This document shows, in pieces, positions 46,268-56,957 of a DNA stretch of 64,000 nucleotides. The notes beneath the pieces are model-generated. The model saw only the letters and a list, made by a program, of their open reading frames with translations, had not been told where the DNA came from and made no database searches. This DNA is from Dactylorhiza incarnata. Taxonomy: Eukaryota; Streptophyta; Magnoliopsida; Asparagales; Orchidaceae. The first letter of the stretch is position 1, and each line of letters opens with the position of its first letter. The DNA is taken from contig JAWHQI010000099.1 in the NCBI GenBank assembly GCA_033032865.1, positions 3,957,501 through 4,021,500 on the forward strand, read 5' to 3'. Position numbers and translations under genes: made by a program.

Positions 46268-46615
46268 TGTTGAAACCAGAACATGGTCTCTTGTGGATCT
46301 CGGCCCCCAAAGGTTAGGGGGTAGCTAGCACTTACTGATTCCCCGGAAGGAACAGACCGAAGCCTCAAAACTAGACACAGACCCTTGGTCGCAGCAAGGA
46401 GGTCCCACCACACACTCAGAAGATCTTTGAGCGCTTTCCCTCCCAAGCCAAAGCTGAGACTGGGCACCTTGGAGAGGCTGTGAGCTAAGCCAAGGTAACC
46501 TAGGGAGAAGGAAGCTCAGAGTACTGTGAAAGTGCACAGTTAACCTCACTAGAATTCTCTAGAGGTGGGGGGGGGGGGGTGTGGGGGTGAATAGAGATTT
46601 AAAAATACTTTGTGC

Positions 46616-46618
<3 letters not shown>

Positions 46619-46658
<40 letters not shown>
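46619..46658. repeat. (TA)n(TG)n microsatellite in the RE10 3' LTR
   Basis: A long TA run is followed by TG repeats. The 5' LTR has only a short ATATATATGTG at the same point (about 55679). Confidence 0.95.
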
Positions 46659-46659
<1 letters not shown>

Positions 46660-46827
46660 AATAATCACAGATTTAGGCTTCCCACACACCAACAAGAATT
46701 AAGCAAGTAAAGAAGAAAAATGACAACAAGAAAATCACAGCACAACACAAGGAAATATAGTGGTTCCCCAAACTTTGGGTAGTCCACTCTTCTACCCCCT
46801 TGGTAGGAATTCACTAACTTGCACTGA

Positions 46828-46925
46828 GTCTTTTGATAAGGAGACTCTTAGAACCAGACTGAGTCTTTTGATAAGGAGACTCTTAGAACCAAACTTAGTC
46901 TTTTGGTAAGGAGACTCTTAGAACC
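46828..46925. repeat. three tandem 37-bp units in the RE10 3' LTR
   Basis: Units contain CTGAGTCTTTTGATAAGG and AGACTCTTAGAACCA. The same array is at 55855-55955 (5' LTR) and 61041-61142 (RE12). The RE11 LTR has the reverse-complement theme (58835-58980). Confidence 0.88.
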
Positions 46926-47323
46926 ACTACAACTAAATTTTTTGAAGAGAGATTCTAAAAACTCTTTTACAAAGTTTAAAAGTTAAATAAGAAAGAGAAG
47001 TAGAAGTAGAACAAGTAGAAGAATAGAAGACAATATATATAAGAAGGAATCTTCTTCCTAGCAAGAAGATTAGAAGCACAAGTATAGTGAATATGATCTC
47101 TCTTCTATAGTGAGAAGGAGATTTGTAAGCTTTTCTCTCTTTTGTGAGAGCTTTCAGAATTTGCAGCAGAATGGCTTCAGAAGAAGGAGAAGATGAAGGC
47201 TTTTTCTTTTGCTGCAGCACACTATCTCTTTTCTCAACTTTCTCACTCTTCACTTGGGAGCTCTTCCTCTTTTTCAAATGTATATGGTGGATCACTTCTT
47301 GTTATTCTCTGCCGACCTCCTTC

Positions 47324-47333
47324 TTATTTATAG
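47324..47333 (-). promoter_or_regulatory. RE10 LTR TATA box
   Basis: Minus-strand CTATAAATAA. The 5' LTR copy that would drive the element is at 56355-56364. Confidence 0.6.
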
Positions 47334-47617
47334 CTCTGTTTAAAATATATTTCTAAGAGGGAATAATCAATTAGCAGACACAGAAATAGAAAGAGATAAG
47401 AGTTTCCATAATTAATATTTCTGTAGAAGAAAATGAATTCATTCTGATTTCAAATAATATCCATAATAGTCTTAATCAAATTAGCCAAGAATGAAATAGA
47501 AGGAAAGGCTGATTCAGAACGGCTATAATAGAATAATATCATTCCATAAAAAATCAGATCTACAGAAAGAAGGAAAGAGATCTTGCGTGTTTTTGATTTA
47601 CTTATAGATATCGATGT

Positions 47618-47843
47618 GCGGCGATTACTATTCGACGTAAACGTCAATTTCATCCTGGCTGGACGTCGAGAGGAGAATAAGGAAGGTGCGTCGACAAATG
47701 TGCGTCGACTTTATCAAATGCGTCGACTAGAATTCAGAGGTACGTCGACTATGATTACGTCGAATTCTTCTAAGAGTTACTTCGACTCATTCTGAGAGAA
47801 ACGTCGACTATATTTCGACGTTGAGTTGAATACTATTCGACGC
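47618..47843. repeat. TCGACG dyads in the RE10 3' LTR (U3)
   Basis: Three units fit GCGTCGA-N7-TCGACGC: 47618-47638, 47801-47821 and 47823-47843. Single half sites lie between them. They sit upstream of the TATA box in minus orientation. Confidence 0.88.
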
Positions 47844-47925
47844 ATATTTACTTAGCCTAATTTTTCATACTTAGAATTTATATTCTTCTTAATTCTAGGG
47901 GTTAAGATAAATCATTTCCCCAACA

Positions 47926-47940
47926 ATCTCCCCCTATTTG
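47926..47940 (-). other. RE10 polypurine tract
   Basis: Minus-strand CAAATAGGGGGAGAT abuts the 3' LTR. RE12 has the same at 62112-62126. Confidence 0.88.
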
Positions 47941-48065
47941 TCTTAACCCTATACAGAGAGAAATTGTATCAGCTTTTATTCAATAAAGCAAAGCATTTAT
48001 ATAGAGAAGAAATATGCAAAGCAATCAGAAGAAATCATATAACAAGTAATTGTCTTTCACAAGAT

Positions 48066-49419
48066 TTAAACTAGAAACTTCTTGTTGTACATGAAATTGA
48101 CAAAGGCAGAATAAAGTTTTCTAGATAAGTTTTCAATAGCATCAAAAATATAGCCCCTGACTCTATCTGGATGCTCCTGGACATTTCTGATGATTGTGTG
48201 CAATTTCTCCAGGACTTTGTCAGCATCAGGGAGAGTGTCATTTAGAGAATAGCCCTTACTGATGATGATTGCTGCCTTTTCATCAATAATCTCAATTGTA
48301 ATATTTTGAGGTTTCTTTTGAGTAGGCTTGGGCTCAGGTGGTCCTTTGTTGTCAACCTTTGGCCTATATTTTCTCTTTTCTGATTGCTGTTTCTCAGGGA
48401 TCTCAGTCATCTTTCCTTTCCCTTTCCAGGGTGAGCCATGCCATTTGTCTAATCTTGCAGGTATTTTGGGCTTCTTATAGGGAATGTAAGTATCTTCAGC
48501 ACACCCTACACCCCTCTTGTGTTTTTGTCCCTTTTCTAGGATGAGTCCTGCCTGAGGATTTTTCTTTTGATAAGCTTCAACATCAAACAGTTTCTTTGGA
48601 AGTTTGATGGAAGATTCCACAAGGATCTGTTCTTTAGTCATCCCCTTTTTGATCATTTCCAACCAGACATTCCTCTTATCTTCTACTTCTTTCATAGTTG
48701 CTTAATATTCATACAACTCTCTTTCTCTTATTTCTTCATGCAACTTTTCCATGTCAGGATCATGGTACTCCTTTATAGGACTGTTAGGAGTGATATTAAG
48801 CATTTTTTCAAACCTCTTTATCTCCTCAACAGCCTTTCTATATTTCTTTTCCTTTGCATATTCTTTTCTTTCTTCTTTGGAAATTTTTTGCCAATGAGGG
48901 ATGGCTTCACTTCTTCTTCTCATTTGTTCTCTTGGTTTTTCCTTAGATAGTTTTTGTGGAGGTAGAGGTAGTAGAGGAGGTAGAGATGGAGGTTGAAGTG
49001 GTGGAAGAGGCAGAGGAGGAGATGTAGTTTTCTCATTAGAAGGTAAAGGTGGAGAAGGGATTTTTGTAGGAGAGGGAACAACAGGCACAATGTCCTCTAG
49101 AGGAATATCCTCAAGTAAGGGTGTCTTGAGTTTGATGTAGCTGGCAGAGAAACCAGGAGAATGATGCTGATATTCTTCCTCACGCAAGGGTGCCTCAATC
49201 CAGACTTGCCCTTTTAGGTCATCAGAAAAAGCTGTTTCTTCCTCCGCCTGGACTTCTGTATTCTGTACTGCAACAATCTCCCCCTGAACATATGGGGCAT
49301 CTATTCTGAATGCTGAATCCACAGCATGATCTCCTTCTGTATGATAGGAGGAAGATTCACCAAGGTGTTTGTTGAAGGTGTAATCAGAATGATTGGAGAA
49401 GATTGGAGCAGATTGAAGC
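48066..49419 (-). pseudogene. RE10 extra 3' ORF, main exon
   Basis: The minus-strand frame is open from 49419 to 48066 except for TAA at 48702-48704. The start of the exon follows an intron-like 3' end (T-rich tract, then ACTATAG at 49420-49426). The product has an acidic N-part, a Pro-rich centre (repeated PPLP/SLPP), a basic helical segment (ERKEYAKEKKYRKAVEEI), and a Lys/Pro-rich then helical C-part ending FMYNKKFLV. No transmembrane segment is apparent, which argues against a classical envelope protein. It lies where SIRE elements carry an 'env-like' ORF. The function is unknown, and the RE12 ORF at the same position is different in sequence. Confidence 0.7.
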
Positions 49420-49570
49420 CTATAGTAAAAAAAATGAAGTTGATTTAATACTTAAGGATAGTATTTAGAGATTGGAGAAGAGTTAGCCCTGAGCTTTAAG
49501 AAAAACCTGGATAGGGGGGTTTCTGGAGCAACTCTCCCCCTGGTTTATATCCTTCAGAAAGGGTGTAAAC

Positions 49571-49779
49571 CCTTTTGGAGACAGAGGTTGTTCTTGAATG
49601 ATAGCATTAAGCTCAGGAAGATAAACAGAGAGGTTTGCCAGTTTGGCTGCACAGGTGTTGAGCATGGTAGCACACTCGTTGGAGAAGTGGGTCAGTCAAG
49701 TCTGGAAGTCTTTTACTAGTTGTTCAAGAGCATTGTTCATCGCTTTGATGAGTGCCGATTGATCAGGAGTTGGTGTCAT
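49571..49779 (-). pseudogene. RE10 extra 3' ORF, predicted first exon
   Basis: The frame starts at ATG 49779 (MTPTPDQSALIKAMNNALEQ) and has one TGA at 49696-49698. A donor GTTTAC at 49570 would give a 151-nt intron (49570-49420) ending in ACTATAG. The join is in phase: the exon leaves two bases of a codon and the next exon supplies one. Unspliced, the frame ends at 49483. A donor at the alternative CAG|GTTTTT would be out of frame. Splicing is inferred, not shown. Confidence 0.5.
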
Positions 49780-50257
49780 TGACGCAGAGATAAAGAGAGA
49801 GGTAGAAGACAAAGTTTTGCCGGTTGAGGAGAGTATATGTTATGAAATAAGAGGTATTATTTAAAGAAGGTGAAACGTTGAGAAAGGAAACAGAAATCAA
49901 GGTATATCAGGTAATCCAATCGTCAAAAGAGGAAGTAAGGATTTGATTCTAATTTTGACAAGAGGTCAACTTTACGGCGAATTGTTGTCGACGCATGGTC
50001 ATTGATGTCGACGTATGCGTCGACATGGAGTCGACGCTCGGTGGAGATTTGTCAGCCTACCGTTTTTTCGACGTTTTCATAGACTTGCGTCGATATAAAG
50101 TCGACGGTGCATTGATAATGGATCGATGTAGCTTTGCCTGAAAGCAATCAATGCCGGCGTTGAGTTCTTCTCGACGGTGCGTCGATATGTATTCGACGTT
50201 TCTTCAAATACTTTCTTAGATTTTCTGATTTCTTTTAGATTTCCCCAACAATGGTGG
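49780..50257 (-). other. RE10 spacer between RNase H and the 3' ORF
   Basis: No gene. It contains three TCGACG dyads (50017-50037, 50087-50107, 50179-50199), so the motif is not restricted to the LTR. Confidence 0.75.
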
Positions 50258-51718
50258 TTACAGGCTTCCATCAAGCATTCCTAAGGTGTTGATGAAGTGA
50301 TTATGCTTAGTTTCATCCAAGGGTTTTGTGAAGATGTCTGCTCTTTGACTGTCTATAGGAATATATTCTAAGGTTATCTTACCTTTTTCTACATTGCCTC
50401 TAAGGAAGTGATGTCTGATCTCTATATGTTTGGTTCTACTATGAAGGACTGGGTTGGATGCTATGGATATAGCACTAGAGCTATCACAATAGATCTTAGA
50501 GTTATTGACCTCCAATTTGTAGTCAAGAAGCTGATTTTGCATCCACAGGATTTGTGAACAACAGCTCCCAGCAGCTATGTATTCAGCTTCAGCTGTTGAG
50601 GTTGAGACTGAGGTTTGTTTCTTACTAAACCATGATATTAATCTGTCACCTAGGAATTGGCAAGTACCAGATGTACTTTTTCTATCAACCCTACATCCAA
50701 CATAATCTGCATCTGAGAAACCTATTAATTCAAAGTTGGTTTCTGCTGAGTACCACAGACCTAGTTCAGGGGTTCCCTTTAGGTATCTAAGAATCCTTTT
50801 TATAGAGGTGAGATGGGATTCTTTTGGTTCAACCTGAAATCTAGCACATATGCAATTGGCAAACATAATGTCAGGTCTGCTAGCTGTTAGATATAGAAGG
50901 GATCCTATGATTGCCCTATATGTCTTTTGATCAACTGATTTTCCCTTGTTATCCTTTTCTATAATGGCATTAGTTGCCATAGGTGTTTTCATAGTAGAGA
51001 CTGATTCCATACCAAACTTTTTGATTAATTCTTTAGTGTATTTAGATTGTGAGATAAAGATTCCCTCACTGCTTTGTTTCACTTGTAGCCCTGAGAAATA
51101 AGAGAGTTCTCCCATACTACTCATTTCAAATTTTGATTGCATTAGATTAGCAAATCTTTGACAGAGTTTGGGATGAGTTGAGCTAAAGATGATGTCATCT
51201 ACATAGATTTGAACAAGGAGTTGATTTTTATGGGTTCTAGTAAAGAGTGTTTTATCTACTTTTCCTCTTTCAAAAGAATTTTCTAAAAGGAAGTTGGAGA
51301 GAGTTTCATACCAGGCTCTATGTGCTTGCTTAAGACCATAAAGTGCTTTGTTAAGTCTATAAACAAAGTTAGGTGAGGAGGGATTGACAAAACCTGGTGG
51401 TTGCTCTACATACACCTCTTCTTGAAGGTCACCAATCAGAAAAGCACTCTTGACATCCATCTGGTAGACTTTCATCTTCATGAAGGCTGTATAGGCAAGA
51501 AAGAGTATGATTGCTTCCAATCTAGCTACTGGAGCAAAGGTTTGATTGTAGTCTATTCCTTCTTCTTGTCTGTATCCTTATGCTACAAGTCTTGCCTTAT
51601 TCCTGACAATTACTCCAGTGGAATCTAGTTTGTTTCTGTATACCCATTTTGTACCAATTACTGGGTAGTTTCTTAGTCTTTCAACTAAGTTCCACACTTT
51701 GTTTCTCTCAAATTGGCC
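50258..51718 (-). pseudogene. RE10 RT and RNase H
   Basis: The frame 51520-50258 is open from [27 protein letters not shown] through YVDD (intact) and SSMGELSYFSGLQVKQ to RNase H (DADYVGCRVDRKSTSG, STAEAEYIAAGSCC, SRTKHIEIRHHF). The N-terminal part (51718-51521) is in frame but has a TAA near 51577-51579. A one-base loss near 51758 separates it from the integrase frame. Catalytic residues look intact; the lesions are just upstream. Confidence 0.92.
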
Positions 51719-53505
51719 TAGTTCTTCTTGCATGGCCATAATCCAGTGAGGATCACAATTGCTTCCTCAAACCTCTTTGGTTCAACTTGAGATAAGAAGC
51801 ATTGGAGCATCATTCCATTGGAGACTTGATGTCTTGTTCTTACTCCAGTATTGGGGTCTCCAATTACTTGGGATTGTGGATGATTTTTCATATTGATCCC
51901 TGTCCTGCATGAATTTGTCAGATGCTCTTCTTCCTCATTAACAATGGGATCATTGTCAAATTGTTCTTCCTGAACTATGTTCTCTTGTGGGAGTTGGTTT
52001 TGATTGCTCTTCTCTGAACCTTCTTCATGCTCTTGTTCAGACTCCTCACTTGTTTCCTGTAGCTGGTTTTCTTTCCCAGTGTCTCTGTTCTCTAGAGTCA
52101 GTTGTTCAAGCTGAGTCTCTATGCTGCTATTTTCCTGTGGAAAAGGATTGGTGGAAGTTTCCTCCCCCTTAAACAGCATGTTAGTTTCATCAAATATAAT
52201 GTGCATAGATTCTTCAATTCTGAGAGTTCTCCTGTTATAGCATCTATAAGCTTTACTAGATGATGAGTGCCCAAGAAATATTTCATCATCAGACTTCTTG
52301 TCAAACTTGGCAAGATGATCATTCCCATTATTTAAGATAAAGCAGGCACATCCAAATATTTTAAAGTATTTAACAATGGGTGTTTTTACCTTCAGGAGCT
52401 CATATGGAGTCTTTGACTTAATTTTGTGTATGAGGCTTCTATTTAGAACATAGTTTGCAGTGTTGACTGCTTCAGCCCAGAAGGTTTTTGGTAATCCTGA
52501 TTCTGCAAGTAAGGTCCTTCCTGATTCAATTAAAGTTCTATTCTTCCATTCAGCAACTCCATTTTGTTGAGGAATTCTAGGGGCTGAAAAACTTTGTTTA
52601 ATACCTATATCCTCACAGAAATTACTAATTGACTGATTTTCAAATTCAGTCCCATGATCACTTCTGAAAATTGAAACATGAGTATTGAACTCAGATTGAA
52701 TCTGTCTTATGAATTTTGAGAGAATCTTATGAGTTTCAGACTTAGCCCTTAGAAAGAATACCCAGCTGAACCTAGAATAGTCATCTACAATGACTAAGGT
52801 ATAAGACTTTCCACCTAATCCTTGAGTGGATATGGGACCAAAGAGATCCATGTGCAGTAAGTAGAGGATCCTAGGGGAGTCATCCTTACCAATTGGTTTA
52901 AAGGATGACTTGGTCTGTTTTGCTAGTTGGCAAGGTCTGCATGGAGAGTCCTTAGAGAATCTACCCTTTGGTAGGCCTCTCACTAGGTTATTCTTTGATA
53001 ATTTACTAATGGTTTTGTAGTTTAGATGACCTAGTCTCCTATGCCATAGTTCACTTTTATTAATAATATTGTTGAACAAACAGACTTCTGTGGGTGAGGA
53101 GCTAAAATCCACTATATATACTTTCCCTTTTCTAATTCCATTTAGTACAATGGCACCAGACTTGACATCAATAATATGGCAAAGTAGTGTGGTGAAATTT
53201 ACCTCATACTTACCACTGTCACATATCTGACTTATACTTATCATATTGTGCTTCAGTCCTTTGACTACTGCCACATTCTTGAAGGTAACTTTTCCTTCTT
53301 TAAAATCTCCAAAGCCCCTGGTTTGCCCACAGCTAGAGTCTCCAAAGGTCACTGGTGGTCCATGTCTATCCTCAAAATTGGTTAACAGATTTCTGTACCC
53401 TGTCATGTGCATGGAGCATCCACTGTCCAAGTACCACACCATCCCTGCACATAAGATTTTAAACATTAGTTTGGACCCTGCTGAGCTGGGGTCCCTTCCT
53501 CCCAA
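51718..53505 (-). pseudogene. RE10 protease, integrase and linker (595 codons open)
   Basis: Protease WYLDSGCSMHMTG; integrase zinc finger (ELWHRRLGHLNYKTISKL ... CRPCQLAKQTK); DDE core with LLHMDLFGP, RSDHGTEF and the Glu in KNRTLIES. QQNGVAEW has Trp where Arg is usual. An acidic Gln/Glu linker leads to RT. The frame begins in a 47-nt overlap with the gag end (53505 versus 53459) in another frame, so gag and pol are not collinear here; this could be a shift site or a mutation. It ends out of frame near 51758. Confidence 0.92.
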
Positions 53506-55504
53506 CAGTGAAAGATTTAATGAAAGAATAAGTGGGTTTTTCAGAATATCCTTCCTCCTTTAGGGGTATTGGCTTATCATACCAATTTTCTTTGGTAATG
53601 TCGCAGAAATAGTGTTCATAATAAAAGGACATGGATTGAGAGGACTGTTTGGAAAAGGAGAAATTTCTGTCAGATTGGTTGCGTCGATATGAATTCGACG
53701 TAGGCTTAAGGTTGCGTCGAGTAGAAGTCGATGCTTCCTTCATTCTGCGTTCACTTTTAGTCGAAGCATGGGAGAAGTGGCGTCGATTGGGAGTCGACGT
53801 ATTTTGGTGTCTGCGTTGATTAGAAATCGATGCATTATTTGAGTTGCGTTGAGTAGAATTCGACGCACGTCGATAATAATTCGACGCAAGTCTGTTTCTT
53901 TTCTGAGGATATTTTCCTAGGATTCCTTCATACATAGTGGGACTATTTTTGTTAAACACAGTGGTTGTTTCTGAATTTTCTTGTGATCTTTCTCCTGTCA
54001 AATGATTTTCCCTAGTGAAGTGAATAGGATGTCTCCAGACAGATTTGCTGGGTGATTGAAGTTTGGGTTTAGTGTTATATTCATGTTGTCTAAATCTATC
54101 GGTGAGATTGTTAGAGATATTCTTGAGCTTCTGACTTCTACCATTTAGAGAGTCTTCAAAAGCTTTTGCCTTTGCTAGCTCATTTCTTAGTGCTTGATTT
54201 TCAGTATTGATTTTATTTAGTTGTTCCTCTGAGAGTCCTAGACGGAGCTCCTAGCTTTTATGTTGTGTATTTGTTTGTTTGAGATTGTTTAGTTCATTTC
54301 TTAGTTCCTTTACTTCTTTCTCAGATTTGACTAGATCTAAACAGAGTTCTTTGAAACTATTTTTGAAATCAGTGGAAGAGAAATCTATATCATCAAATAT
54401 ATTTACCAGAGATGTATCTTCAGGCTTTTCAGTAGCCATCAAGCAGGTTTCCTCTTGCTTAGCCTTTTCCATATCATCTTCAGATGAGGTACTCACTTCA
54501 GATTCTGAATCACTCCATGATTGAGCAATGTATCCTTTCTCTTTCTTCTTCTTCTTCTTTAGATCTGTTCTTTTCAGATCTTTCTTATTGCTGATCTCTT
54601 TAGGACATTCAGGTGCAATGTGTCCAGGTTCCCTGCAAGAGTAACATATAATCTCTTTATTAGTAGTTTTGTCATACCTGGTTCTTGAGTCTCTCCTTTT
54701 GGATCCTTCTGTTTTGATCCACTTCTTGAACCTTCTGGCCAGTAGACTGATCAGCTCTTCATCATTTGTAGAGGGTTCTCCTTCAGTAGCCTTCAAAGCA
54801 ATGCTCTTTTCTTTTGAGAGTGGAGGAGCCTTATCTTTCTCTTCTTTCTCAGCTCTTGTTTTCAGCAGCTGTTCATAAGATCTTAATTTACCCAACATGA
54901 CATCTGTTGAGATTTCTTTTTGACTTCTGGAGTCTTTAATTGGCCAGAATCTTGAATCCCAAGAGCTAGGGAAGCAAGTCAGCAATTTGTCATTTATCTC
55001 AGAGAGAGATATGTCCTTCTCAAGTGTTTTTAGCTCATTTATTATGAGGCTGAATCTGGCATACATGTCAGCAACACTTTCATTTTCTTTCTTCTGGAAG
55101 TTTTCATATTGGGAGATAAGTAATGCCTTTTTATCCTTCCTCTCATCAGCACTCCCTTCTACCATTTTGTTGAGAGCTTCCCATATTTCCTTAGCTGACT
55201 CAAATTCAGCAATCTTTTGGAAGATTTCATCTGAGAGAGTTGAGACTAAGATATTCATAGCCTTGGCATCACATGCTTGTGCTTTCTTTTCTTCATCTGT
55301 CCATTCAGCCTTTGGAGCAAGTGTTTGTGTGTCCTTTCCACTTGAGTCCTTTTTGAATGGCTTGGGAGGGCCTGTCATGATAACATCAAATAATTCTCCA
55401 TCAATAGAGTTTAGATAAATTTTAATTCTTGTTTTCCAAAGTGCAAACTTTTCAAGGTTGCAAATTGGTGGTCTGGTGGAAGCATAATCTTTGATTTGTG
55501 CCAT
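53459..55504 (-). pseudogene. RE10 gag, one in-frame stop
   Basis: The frame runs from ATG 55504 (MAQIKDYASTRPP) to 53459, with a TAG at 54251-54253. The UBN2-type gag has ALWKTRIKIYLNS, AMNILVSTLS, AKEIWEALNK and SQYENFQKKENESVADMYARF. The knuckle is CYSCREPGHIAPEC. A Lys-rich and acidic Ser segment and a long coiled coil (KSEKEVKELRNELNNL) follow. Past the TAG come the KAKAFEDSLNG segment and an 11-residue Arg-rich repeat (53887-53681) of form (T/A)S-x-S-xx-RR. The listed longer start at 55561 is less likely because it reaches into the leader. Confidence 0.92.
53681..53887 (-). repeat. seven 21-bp dyads at 33-bp pitch inside RE10 gag
   Basis: Dyads start at 53681, 53714, 53747, 53780, 53813, 53846 and 53867. 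The first six are exactly 33 bp apart and the last 21 bp. Each fits GCGTCGA-N7-TCGACGC with up to a few changes. They encode repeated 11-residue units with a central Arg-Arg. Confidence 0.93.
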
Positions 55505-55587
55505 GTGAAAAGATAAAGTTTTAAAATATATATATATATGAGGTAGGATCTTTTTGATCAAGGAGTTAACCTTTTTAGATCAACCTC

Positions 55588-55599
55588 GCTCTGATACCA
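55588..55599 (-). other. RE10 primer binding site (initiator Met tRNA)
   Basis: Minus-strand TGGTATCAGAGC, two bases from the LTR end at 55602. Confidence 0.93.
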
Positions 55600-55601
55600 A
55601 T

Positions 55602-56957
55602 TGAAAGTGCACAGTTAACATCACTAGAATTCTCTAGAGGGGGGTGAATAGAGATTTAAAAATACTTTGTGCTATTAAATATATATGTGTAATAATCACA
55701 GATTTAGGCTTCCCACACACCAACAAGAATTAAGCAAGTAAAGAAGAAAAATGACAACAAGAAAATCATAGCACAACACAAGGAAATATAGTGGTTTCCC
55801 AAACTTTGGGCAGTCCACTCTTCTACCCCCTTGGTAGGAATTCACTAACTTGCACTGAGTGTTTTGATAAGGAGACTCTTAGAACCAGACTGAGTCTTTT
55901 GATAAGGAGATTCTTAGAACCAAACTTAGTCTTTTGGTAAGGAGACTCTTAGAACCACTACAACTGAATTTTTTGAATAGAGATTCTAAAAACTCTTTTA
56001 CACAGTTTAAAAGTGAAATAAGAAAGAGAAGTAGAAGTAGAACAAGTAGAAGAATAGAAGACTTTATATATAAGAAGGAATCTTCTTCCTAGCAAGAAGA
56101 TTAGAAGCACAAGTATAGTGAATATGATCTCTCTTCTATAGTGAGAAGGATATTTGTAAGCTTTTCTCTCTTTTGTGAGAGCTTTCAGAATTTGCAGCAG
56201 AATGGCTTCAGAAGAAGGAGAAGATGAAGGCTTTTTCTTTTGCTGCAGCACACTATCTCTTTTCTCAACTTTCTCACTCTTCACATGGGAGCTCTTCCTC
56301 TTTTTCAAATGTATATGGTGGATCACTTCTTGTTATTCTCTGTCGACCTCCTTCTTATTTATAGCTCTGTTTAAATTATATTTGCTAAGAGGGAATAATC
56401 AATTAGCTGACACAGAAATAGAAAGAGATAAGAGTTTCCATAATTAATATTTCTGTAGAAGGAAATGAATTCATTCTGATTTCAAATAATATCCATAATA
56501 GTCATAATAAAATTAGCCAAGAATCAAATAGAAGGAAAGGCTGATTCAGAACGGCTATAAAAGAATAATATCATTCCATAAAAAATCAGATCTACAGAAA
56601 GAAGGAAAAAGATCTGGCGTGTTTATGATTTACTTATAGATATCGACGTGCGTCGATTACTATTCGACGTAAACGTCGATTTCATCCTGGCTGGACGTCG
56701 ATAGGAGAATAAGGAAGGTGCGTCGACAAATGTGTGTGGACTTTATCAAATACGTCGACTAGAAGTCAGAGGTACGTCGACTATGATTACGTCGAATTCT
56801 TCTAAGAGTTACTTCGACTCATTCTGAGAGAAACGTCGACTATATTTTGACGTTGCGTCGAATACTATTCGACGCATATTTACTTAGCCTAATTTTTCAT
56901 ACTTAGAATTTATATTCTTCTTAATTCTAGGGGTTAAGATAAATCATTTCCCCAACA
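55602..56957 (-). repeat. RE10 5' LTR (1356 bp)
   Basis: Layout as in the 3' LTR. TCGACG dyads include 56650-56670 and 56855-56875, the latter with perfect 7-bp arms. The minus-strand TATA is at 56355-56364. Confidence 0.94.

Larger units (their letters stand above)
46527..47925 (-). repeat. RE10 3' LTR (1399 bp)
   Basis: Ends TGAAAGTGCAC...CCCAACA on the plus strand. It contains a G13-type tract (46566-46579), a (TA)n(TG)n run (46619-46658), three copies of a 37-bp repeat (46828-46925), a minus-strand TATA (47324-47333) and TCGACG dyads (47618-47843). The 43-bp length excess over the 5' LTR comes mainly from the simple repeats. Confidence 0.94.
46527..56957 (-). mobile_element. RE10: SIRE-like Ty1/copia, nearly complete, with extra 3' ORF
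   Basis: The perfect TSD is TACTG (46522-46526 and 56958-56962). LTRs are 46527-47925 and 55602-56957. The minus-strand order is primer site, gag, protease, integrase, RT, RNase H, a spacer with dyads, an extra ORF, purine tract, 3' LTR. SIRE/Maximus elements are known to carry an extra ORF after pol. This is the best preserved polyprotein in the window. Confidence 0.95.

Noticed and set aside
46933..47295. A 120-codon frame in the RE10 LTR, recurring at 55958-56326 and 61100-61480
   Set aside because: It lies in the transcribed leader, but the RE12 version is frameshifted relative to RE10, so the protein is not conserved; at most it is an upstream ORF.
48066..49419. Calling the RE10 3' ORF an envelope gene
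   Set aside because: Its position fits SIRE env-like ORFs, but I see no signal peptide, transmembrane segment or cleavage site, so no such function is claimed.
53681..53887. Regular repeat-spacer look (21-bp repeat, 12-bp spacer) resembling a CRISPR array
   Set aside because: This is plant retroelement coding sequence. Units are divergent, spacers are too short and the array is read in frame within gag.
54279..55418. Plus-strand Ser-rich frames over RE10 gag
   Set aside because: Antisense of the gag coding strand.
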